Virus record (IMG/VR): IMGVR_UViG_3300048800_000113
Coordinates: 1-52,698 of that record
Reading direction: 5' to 3' (one strand)
Source of the DNA: a virus
Length of the DNA stretch: 52,698 bases
Part shown: positions 21,764-27,394 of the stretch, in pieces
How the letters are laid out: every line of letters begins with the position of its first letter
Numbering within the stretch: the stretch's first letter is position 1
Translations under genes and position numbers: made by a program
The notes under the pieces: generated by a model
Seen by the model: the letters and a program-made list of their open reading frames with translations, nothing else
The model's database searches: none
What the model was told of the DNA's origin: nothing

Positions 21764-22527
21764 CCTGCCAACGTCCGCTGTAAGACCACCATGGACCGCG
21801 TGTGCAGCAGGCTGATCCAGGACTCTGTCACGTCCAGCACCACGGCGATGTCCTTCAGCGACATGCCCACCTTGCCTCCCTCGGGACTGGCATACAGCAT
21901 CTGCAGCAGCACCCGTTCCTGCTCTGGCAGTTTCGGGATGGCCTCAGCCAGCCGCTGCGCGAACAGCGTCGCCTCCTCCCGCACCTCTTCGCCATCCTCG
22001 GACACGAGAGTGTCCGCGACGGTGAACTCCCCCTCACCACCGATCGCCTTGTTGATGGACGTCACGACTGCCATCCGACGATCGGACCCGAGCCGGCGCA
22101 GCTCCGGCACACTCATACCAACGCGCGTTGCTACCTCGTCCTCTGTCGGCGGGCGGCCGAGCCTCAGCTCTAGATCCGTCATCGCCTGGACCACGACGCG
22201 GGACCTCGCGCGCACGCTCCGCGGCTCCCATGCCTGCCCACGCATCTCGTCGGTGATCGCACCACGGATGCGATAGGTGGCGAACGTGGAGAACTTCACG
22301 CCTGCATCCAGGTCGAACTTCTCGATGGCATCCATGAGCCCGAACATCCCGTACGAGACAAGATCTTGGCGCTCCACTGAGGAGTGCAGGGAAGGCATCA
22401 TGCGGCCCGCCACGTACCGCACCAGGGGGATGTGAGCCACGATCAGGACCTCGCGGTCCTCCAGCGTCGGAGTGGCCTTGTAGCGCACCCACACAGCTGC
22501 GACCTCGCTGCTAATTGACGTTGTCAT
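21751..22527 (-). CDS. FliA/WhiG-type sigma-70 factor (258 aa)
   Basis: Directs RNA polymerase to phage promoters. The start is the ATG at 22527, overlapping the upstream gene; a longer frame would lie in that gene. Region 2: VRYVAGRMMP, RQDLVSYGMFGLMDAIEKFD, VKFSTFATYRIRGAITDEMR. Region 3: LGRPPTEDEVATRVGMSV. Region 4: LPEQERVLLQMLY, MSLKDIAVVLDVTESWIS. All main regions are present, typical of the FliA/WhiG/SigB type. It is the last gene of a 31-kb leftward cluster, and its own C-terminal codons carry a near-match (AACGTCCGCT) to the dispersed palindrome. Confidence 0.92.
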   Translation of the reverse strand: MTTSISSEVAAVWVRYKATPTLEDREVLIVAHIPLVRYVAGRMMPSLHSSVERQDLVSYGMFGLMDAIEKFDLDAGVKFSTFATYRIRGAITDEMRGQAWEPRSVRARSRVVVQAMTDLELRLGRPPTEDEVATRVGMSVPELRRLGSDRRMAVVTSINKAIGGEGEFTVADTLVSEDGEEVREEATLFAQRLAEAIPKLPEQERVLLQMLYASPEGGKVGMSLKDIAVVLDVTESWISLLHTRSMVVLQRTLAGQAI

Positions 22528-22670
22528 GCGGCCAGGCCCAGCATCCGCAGGAAGAGCAGCTCCTCGGTCTCGTCGACCGCGTGTCTGCGAACGCACGTTA
22601 CCGCGGCAGCCCGGACCTCCTCGAGCTGGATGCCCTCCTGCTCAATCACCACGTGCTGCATCCGAGTCAT
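22524..22670 (-). CDS. Small protein upstream of the sigma factor (48 aa)
   Basis: ATG at 22670; the stop overlaps the sigma start (ATGA), so the two are translationally coupled. A mostly helical, Glu/Val/Leu-rich peptide ending in LLFLRMLGLAA. It contains an AACGCACGTT site at 22590. A sigma-associated regulator (for example an anti-sigma or chaperone) would fit the coupling, but there is no sequence evidence. Confidence 0.6.
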   Translation of the reverse strand: MTRMQHVVIEQEGIQLEEVRAAAVTCVRRHAVDETEELLFLRMLGLAA

Positions 22671-22671
22671 G

Positions 22672-22989
22672 TCATCCACCGCTTCTCTCCCTTGCTCGAT
22701 ACCAGCGCAGTAATTGGAGCCCGTTCACGCCGTCGGTGATCGCCACCTGCTGGAGTATCGGGAGCCAGAGGGTCTTATTTCGATGCACGATCGGTAGGTG
22801 ACAGTCATGGCCAGGAGTCCAGCCGATCGTGATGAGATTTGCTGGCGTATTGATGACACCCGACGACCGATACAAGATGTGATGAAGGCCTGGCATGTCT
22901 ACGAACCTCCCGCAGACGCGGCAGCAGCCACCGTCTCTGGCGTAGACCTCTTCACGCACCGACGCGGGTACGCGGTCATGCTCAGCCAC
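22672..22989 (-). CDS. HNH endonuclease (105 aa)
   Basis: Short HNH protein: VREEVYARDGGCCRVCGRF, then LHHILYRSSG and NLITIGWTPGHDCH. The compact McrA-like HNH core with CxxC fits both homing enzymes and nicking HNH proteins. It is adjacent to an endonuclease VII-type gene. Overlaps the upstream gene by eight bases. Confidence 0.85.
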   Translation of the reverse strand: MAEHDRVPASVREEVYARDGGCCRVCGRFVDMPGLHHILYRSSGVINTPANLITIGWTPGHDCHLPIVHRNKTLWLPILQQVAITDGVNGLQLLRWYRARERSGG

Positions 22990-23458
22990 AATGCAGCCTG
23001 AGATAGTCAGCCGCAGCCTGCGCTATGTCAGCATCATCGTGCAGATGCCCAAGCGCCACATTGCAAGAAGGGCAGAGCAGGCCTCTGAGAACGCCCGTTA
23101 CATGATCGTGATCAGCATGAAATCCCTGCCTCCTGCCCCGGCCTTTGATTGGCTGAGGCACCTGCAGGCAGATAGCGCAAAGACCTTTCTGTCTGTCGTA
23201 GGCAGCGTTGTACTCACTAGCATCGACATGCTTCATTACTCGGTAACACTGATAGTGGGAGTTGCAAAGACCTTGGCCCCGAGCCACCTTGCCGCAATTC
23301 CGTATCTCACAAATCCCTGCTGGTCGCTTGACGCCTATCTCAGGCAATGAGCGCACCCCGAGCGGCGACCCGGTCCTGCAGACCCGCCCGTAGTGAGGTT
23401 TGCAGTAGCCCTTAGCGTGAGAAATCCGCAAACAACCCTCAACCAAACAGCCACTCAT
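22982..23458 (-). CDS. Endonuclease VII-type HNH enzyme (158 aa)
   Basis: Endonuclease VII family enzymes resolve branched DNA or act as homing enzymes. Two N-terminal CxxxC...CxxH zinc units (CLVEGC..CKPH; CEIRNC..CNSH), then the core GLCAICLQVP, FHADHDHVTGVLRGLLC, PSCNVALGHL. The DHDH and the CxxC/CPSC pair are the catalytic and zinc residues of the family. Its single-domain size and its neighbours suggest a mobile gene. A site (AACGCCCGTT) lies within at 23090. Confidence 0.88.
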   Translation of the reverse strand: MSGCLVEGCLRISHAKGYCKPHYGRVCRTGSPLGVRSLPEIGVKRPAGICEIRNCGKVARGQGLCNSHYQCYRVMKHVDASEYNAAYDRQKGLCAICLQVPQPIKGRGRRQGFHADHDHVTGVLRGLLCPSCNVALGHLHDDADIAQAAADYLRLHCG

Positions 23459-23784
23459 GGCGTGTCACCCGGCCTTGCAGGCAAGTGCTCGCTGGTCGCT
23501 ACGTTCCGGTCATCGTCCTCGTCCTCGTCATCATCGTCATCGTCGGGAAGATCAGGGACAGGAATCTCGTACGCCGGCGAGCTGGTGAAGTCCTCAAGAA
23601 CGTCAGTTAGCAGAGCCTCGACAGCTGCTTCGAGCTCGTCGATCTCCGTGTCGTAGTTGGAGCCACGCATGATGGAGATGTGGTGGGTCTGAACGACGGC
23701 GCCGCCCAAACGCACGTCTGCATCGTCCATGTAGGCCAGGTCGACCGAGCTGGGGTTGATCTGGATGGAGCCGATGATCCTCAC
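23455..23784 (-). CDS. Acidic hypothetical protein (109 aa)
   Basis: GTGA/ATGA-type overlaps with both neighbours. A beta-rich N-terminal part (IIGSIQINPSSVDLAYM) and helical middle, then an acidic run (DDDDDDEDEDDD) near residue 80. Such acidic tails can mimic DNA. Unknown function. Confidence 0.7.
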   Translation of the reverse strand: MRIIGSIQINPSSVDLAYMDDADVRLGGAVVQTHHISIMRGSNYDTEIDELEAAVEALLTDVLEDFTSSPAYEIPVPDLPDDDDDDEDEDDDRNVATSEHLPARPGDTP

Positions 23785-24146
23785 GTGAGGTTCTTACCCG
23801 CACAGAACGGGCAACCCTTGCCAGAGACATCCTTGTGCCATGACCTCATGTGGCTAGGGTGCACGCAGCCAGAGGCACACTTCCCGCGCCCCTCGATTCG
23901 GTGAGTCCCGTTCCGGTGAGCCGCGGCCCGCAACTCTGCGCACCGCGGGCACGCATACAGATCGCCACCATCCCACGAGCGGGCCTCTGAGCAGTCCGCA
24001 GCGCAGTACCGGCACACCGGGTGCCACGGACCGTCTATGGCCTTCAGGACCGCCCGCACGTCCGCAGGAACGGCGTGTCCGTGGAAGTCCAGAGGCACCC
24101 CGTTCATCACTGAGTCCACCAGATCGAAGACATAGGGCTTGGTCAT
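23781..24146 (-). CDS. Hypothetical zinc protein (121 aa)
   Basis: ATG at 24146; a longer frame would overlap the upstream gene. Multiple Cys pairs (CRYCAADC, ACPRCAEL, CASGCVHPSH, GCPFCAGK) give up to three zinc sites. No family recognised. Confidence 0.75.
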   Translation of the reverse strand: MTKPYVFDLVDSVMNGVPLDFHGHAVPADVRAVLKAIDGPWHPVCRYCAADCSEARSWDGGDLYACPRCAELRAAAHRNGTHRIEGRGKCASGCVHPSHMRSWHKDVSGKGCPFCAGKNLT

Positions 24147-24565
24147 AGGTCCTTCCCCTCCAGCATCGGTGCCGTCTCGAAGTGAGCGAGCACCGCCTCT
24201 GCCACATCCTCGACAGCTACGTGCAGGGTCGGCCCGAAGAGCTTCTCGCCCCTCAGGGGTGGGAAGTGGTCTGCCCCAAGCAAGAATCTCTGGACAGACT
24301 GGACCGCCTCGGGAAGACGCGCGGGATCCATTTCGATGACGATGACGGCCGTCTTGTACTGGGGCTCGGCAACGGGCGTTGTGAGGGTGGCGATCGCCAT
24401 CTCCAGGTCCATCTGGGCGTCGTGACCATCCTGGGGGTGGTGCTGATGGATCCACCAGCCACCCTGGTCCTCGTTGTGCTGCCAGAAGATGTTGGTGCTG
24501 CACACCGTGCAGACAGACGTCGGTACATCGTCAGGAGGTGGCCACGGGAGCGGTGGGGTAATCAT
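24143..24565 (-). CDS. Hypothetical protein (140 aa)
   Basis: Starts at ATG with overlap to the MazG-like gene. CTVC near residue 19 then a His/Trp-rich stretch (FWQHNEDQGGWWIHQHHP), and an alpha/beta C-terminal half. An AACGGGCGTT site at 24371 lies within. Unknown function. Confidence 0.7.
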   Translation of the reverse strand: MITPPLPWPPPDDVPTSVCTVCSTNIFWQHNEDQGGWWIHQHHPQDGHDAQMDLEMAIATLTTPVAEPQYKTAVIVIEMDPARLPEAVQSVQRFLLGADHFPPLRGEKLFGPTLHVAVEDVAEAVLAHFETAPMLEGKDL

Positions 24566-25023
24566 GCCTTCACCTGCTGATGACGGGTGCCGTCGCAGTA
24601 CGCGGCTTCGTCACCGCACGTGGCGCAGATCCGGATACGACGCTTCTGTATCGGATCCCACAGTGACGTGGTGAGAACCTCAGCCTCGATCCCGGCCCGG
24701 ACCATGACCCGCTGGATCTTGCCGAACAGGCGATCGATGGACTCCTGCCTACCCTCAGTCAGGTGCTCGATCGCGCACAGGGCCGTGACCGCTACGTCCA
24801 GCAACTCCTCGATCACGTCGTCGATGTCATGCGTGACACCCTTGCGGGGGTTCTGGCCGGTCGCGCCGATGTAGCACTGGATGACCTCGCCGCACTCCTC
24901 AGAGACCTTGGCGAGGCGACCCCACGTCACCGCCTCAGGATCTCTCTTGGCATTCGCTGTGCTCTGGTCGATCCAGTTGCTCAATGCCACCAAGCGACTG
25001 GCTGCTTCCGTGCTTGTGCTCAT
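24562..25023 (-). CDS. MazG-like nucleotide pyrophosphohydrolase (153 aa)
   Basis: MazG-type enzymes hydrolyse nucleoside triphosphates, and in phages may reset ppGpp or nucleotide pools. The EECGEVIQ and DDVIEELLDVA motifs supply the acidic Mg-binding residues (EExxE...ExxD pattern) in an all-helical core. The C-terminus has CATCGDEAAYC, an added zinc-like cluster. It is the last gene of its subcluster before a 128-base gap. Confidence 0.85.
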   Translation of the reverse strand: MSTSTEAASRLVALSNWIDQSTANAKRDPEAVTWGRLAKVSEECGEVIQCYIGATGQNPRKGVTHDIDDVIEELLDVAVTALCAIEHLTEGRQESIDRLFGKIQRVMVRAGIEAEVLTTSLWDPIQKRRIRICATCGDEAAYCDGTRHQQVKA

Positions 25024-25047
25024 GTGAATCTCCTTGACGAGAAGGGA

Positions 25048-25148
25048 TGAGGCGGGGCGCAGGAGCGCTCATAGCAGGATCGGAACAGTCCCGAGCGGTC
25101 CTTGGGCCTCGAGCCATGATGAATGTTGACCGTTGACGCCCCGCCTCA
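25048..25148 (-). promoter_or_regulatory. 12-bp inverted repeat flanking a 77-base gap element
   Basis: TGAGGCGGGGCG (25048-25059) and CGCCCCGCCTCA (25137-25148) are exact complements. The gap between the MazG gene and the gene upstream is the largest in this part of the otherwise overlapping leftward operon. The arms could form a terminator for the upstream gene or bracket a promoter for mazG. No T-run is seen. Confidence 0.5.
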
Positions 25149-25151
25149 GGA

Positions 25152-25607
25152 CTAAGGGGTGACTGGACGGGCGCGGACGATGCCGTCGTCGTTGGGGTTG
25201 GAGCTGTCGAAGGGCACGACAACGAGCGTTTCCACCGGCTTGAGGATCTGCTGCCGCACCGTCTCTCCGGTCTTGGGGTGGACGTAGTGGTTGACACCCA
25301 CGACCCGGTACACACCCACGGCACGCACGAGGTCGTCCATCGACACGGTGATGTCACCAGCCTCGATCACGCACGCGCCAGAGATCTTGATCTGCTTCAT
25401 GCCTACCTGTGCGCCCTCGAACGTGGCCACGGGGCCCACGGTCTGGACTGGAGGCTGCTGCGGAGCAGCAGGCGGAGCCGGGGCTGCCGTGGTAGCCGGC
25501 GCAGCTGCCGCTGCAGGGCTTGGAACGGAAACGAGCGTTGGCGCGGCCGTGCTCAGCTCCGGGTCAGGGCTCGAGCCGTCCGTGAAGGCGATGGCGAGGT
25601 CAGACAT
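25152..25607 (-). CDS. Hypothetical protein (151 aa) with Ala/Pro linker
   Basis: N-terminal acidic peptide, then an Ala/Pro/Thr-rich linker (residues ~25-55), then a compact beta-rich domain (VSMDDLVRAVGVYRVVGVNH). Two AACGAGCGTT sites (25221, 25530) are in the coding DNA. Not recognised. Confidence 0.75.
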   Translation of the reverse strand: MSDLAIAFTDGSSPDPELSTAAPTLVSVPSPAAAAAPATTAAPAPPAAPQQPPVQTVGPVATFEGAQVGMKQIKISGACVIEAGDITVSMDDLVRAVGVYRVVGVNHYVHPKTGETVRQQILKPVETLVVVPFDSSNPNDDGIVRARPVTP

Positions 25608-25956
25608 GTGATCCTTCTTTCGTTGGGGGTAGACCTTGATCGCTCGGCGCGGCAGGCGCAGGAACTGACTTGCCAGTCATGGCGCTCCGCACGGACCTGC
25701 AGTGCTGACGGAAGGAGTCCAGCCAAGCCTCTGGAAGGCCTTCCTTCCTGGCCTCAACGAGCAGCTTCTCCATGTCGGTGACCAAGAACTTGGCCAGATC
25801 CGGTTCGCCAGCCTCGGCCAGCAGACGTACGGCACGAGCCATGCCCACCAACCGCTTGGCTGATTCCTTGGGCAACTCCTCAGCCAACTGAACCGCCTGA
25901 ACGAACTTCAGGAGTCTGCTCGTGCGGCCATCCACCACCACGTCGAGCATCCTCAT
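25600..25956 (-). CDS. Helical hypothetical protein (118 aa)
   Basis: Overlaps its neighbours by eight and four bases. All-helical, basic, with LLKFVQAVQLAEELPKESAK and other amphipathic helices, and a Pro-rich tail. Unknown function. Confidence 0.7.
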   Translation of the reverse strand: MRMLDVVVDGRTSRLLKFVQAVQLAEELPKESAKRLVGMARAVRLLAEAGEPDLAKFLVTDMEKLLVEARKEGLPEAWLDSFRQHCRSVRSAMTGKSVPAPAAPSDQGLPPTKEGSHV

Positions 25957-26336
25957 GGCAGACGTCGAGTCAGGTAATCAAGCGCTCGCTGGAATACCTG
26001 TTGATCTTCGGCAAACGCACCGAGAGCGGAATTGCAGGGCTGGCACAACACACCACGCACCACACCTGTTAGGTGGTTATGGTCAACGTATTTCGCCGGA
26101 CGGAGGAGGCAGATCGGACAAAGCCCATCAGGCCGACGCAAGGCATCAAACTCCCTGACAGACAGACCGTAGGTATTCAGGAGATGGTTCTGATACTTGG
26201 CCAGCCGACACGATCTCTCCTCTCCCGAGAACTCATCTGGTGGATGTTCCTGTTGATGACCACCGCACCAGCGCATACCTTCTGAAACGAGGCGAGGAGG
26301 TCTTCCGACTGGATTTCCGGTCCTGGCTGTCATCAC
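25953..26336 (-). CDS. Endonuclease VII-type HNH enzyme (127 aa)
   Basis: The core DGLCPICLLRPAKYVDHNHL, then TGVVRGVLCQPCNSALGAF, is the endonuclease VII signature, with a C-terminal helix ending the domain. A basic N-terminal extension (residues 1-60) is probably for DNA binding. Inserted between small genes without visible disruption. It is the second endonuclease VII gene within 3 kb. Confidence 0.88.
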   Translation of the reverse strand: MMTARTGNPVGRPPRLVSEGMRWCGGHQQEHPPDEFSGEERSCRLAKYQNHLLNTYGLSVREFDALRRPDGLCPICLLRPAKYVDHNHLTGVVRGVLCQPCNSALGAFAEDQQVFQRALDYLTRRLP

Positions 26337-26542
26337 TCGTGCCTTGCGATGGAGGCGTTGGCCCAGAACACGGCCTCTTCAATGTGCGTGACTGCGAGCG
26401 ACTGCTCCCGGCCATCGGGACACTCAGAGACGATGAGGCGAGCGAACTCCTTGCCCGCTGCACGGATCGCTTCGTACCGCAATGGCTGCCCATCCTTGGG
26501 TGCGTGATAGGTGAACCTATTCTCGAGATCGGCTTGGGTCAT
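26333..26542 (-). CDS. acb2: Acb2/Tad1-family cyclic-nucleotide sponge (69 aa)
   Basis: Acb2 (anti-CBASS 2) proteins bind the cyclic oligonucleotide messengers of CBASS defence and stop effector activation; related hairpin proteins act against Thoeris. I use the ATG at 26542, overlapping the upstream stop. The sequence has the family's features: LENRFTYHAPKDGQPLRYEA, then IRAAGKEFARLI, CPDGREQSLAVTHIEEAVFW, and ANASIARHE. Its length is typical of the family. No promoter of its own is evident. It is the clearest anti-defence gene in the window. Confidence 0.85.
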   Translation of the reverse strand: MTQADLENRFTYHAPKDGQPLRYEAIRAAGKEFARLIVSECPDGREQSLAVTHIEEAVFWANASIARHE

Positions 26543-27030
26543 TCCAGTTCTCCTTTGGTAACGGGCGTTGTTGCCCTTGCTTGCTTCCACCTGTCGAGCA
26601 CCTCTCGACGGAAGGGTCCACGGGTCAGGAGTAGGTGCTCGATCCAGGTGGCGCTGTCCGGTCCTGGCAACGCACGTTCGAGATCAAGGGCCGCCTGGAT
26701 CTCCTGACTCAGCTCGGGCACCGCGATGCGACGAGCCTCGCGCTTGGCGTCGGCGATGAAACCGCACAGCTGCCACGACTCCTTCACCGCCACGTCGTGC
26801 TGGTGGCAGTACCTCGCGGTCATCGCGAAGTCCGCCAGAGAGATGCTCCTCTTGCGCCTGATCGCCTTGAGCTTGGCGATCTCCCTGATCCGGAACTTGA
26901 ACCACGGATCAGTGCCCGCCTCGTCGTAGTCACCGATGCCGAACAGGCTGTGCAGCATGTCGAACAGGTCAGCGTCCGTCTTCGGCTGGACCTCCAGCGC
27001 TCTGTTCACGACTACCTCAGTCATCGTCAC
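26539..27030 (-). CDS. Hypothetical protein (163 aa)
   Basis: Starts at GTG (27030), or ATG two codons on at 27024. Helical and basic, with KLKAIRRKRSISLADFAMTA and a C-terminal helix. It carries two dispersed sites (26560, 26669). It sits upstream of acb2 and downstream of the primase-helicase cluster; a replication-loader role is possible by position only. Confidence 0.7.
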   Translation of the reverse strand: MTMTEVVVNRALEVQPKTDADLFDMLHSLFGIGDYDEAGTDPWFKFRIREIAKLKAIRRKRSISLADFAMTARYCHQHDVAVKESWQLCGFIADAKREARRIAVPELSQEIQAALDLERALPGPDSATWIEHLLLTRGPFRREVLDRWKQARATTPVTKGELE

Positions 27031-27186
27031 ACCCGCACGGCTTAGTCAAGAAGCACCGGTTGCAGACAGCAGCCCCGTCCGGGCACCTGTAATGCACTAG
27101 CTCACCGGCATAGAGGACCGTTTCCCCGACCTCGATCGGCAGTCCACAGTCGCCACACTCCCCCGGTACTTCGCCACGAAAGCCAT
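27017..27186 (-). pseudogene. Small zinc-ribbon protein, frame interrupted at a G5 run
   Basis: From ATG (27186) the protein begins MAFVAKYRG, typical of small actinophage zinc proteins, but the frame soon turns to nonsense and stops early. One base shifted at the run of five G's (27160-27164), the sequence reads ECGDCGLPIEVGETV, then YAGELVHYRCPD, and CNRCFLTKPCGCDDD to a stop at 27017. Adding one G restores a single 56-residue zinc ribbon. Most likely it is a homopolymer read error or a real indel; -1 ribosomal slippage on C-GGG-GGA is a less likely alternative. Confidence 0.65.
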
Positions 27187-27187
27187 C

Positions 27188-27394
27188 TCACCCCTCCGTG
27201 ACAGTCATGAACGCGCCAGGACTGACGTCGTAGATCTCTTCCTTCAGCGAGCAGAGCAGCCCGGCCGCGTCCAAGGCCTGAGCCACGTGCAGCGGATTCC
27301 ACTCCTTGCCGCAATGACAGATGAACTTATTGCGGACCCTGATGTGGGAAGTGATCACTCGAGCCGCTATCGAACAGCGTTGATCCTTGGTCAT
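27188..27394 (-). CDS. Hypothetical protein (68 aa)
   Basis: ATG at 27394, overlapping the helicase stop. It has a FICHCGKEW single CxC pair, a helix (HVAQALDAAGLL), and a short C-terminus. Unknown function. Confidence 0.65.
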   Translation of the reverse strand: MTKDQRCSIAARVITSHIRVRNKFICHCGKEWNPLHVAQALDAAGLLCSLKEEIYDVSPGAFMTVTEG

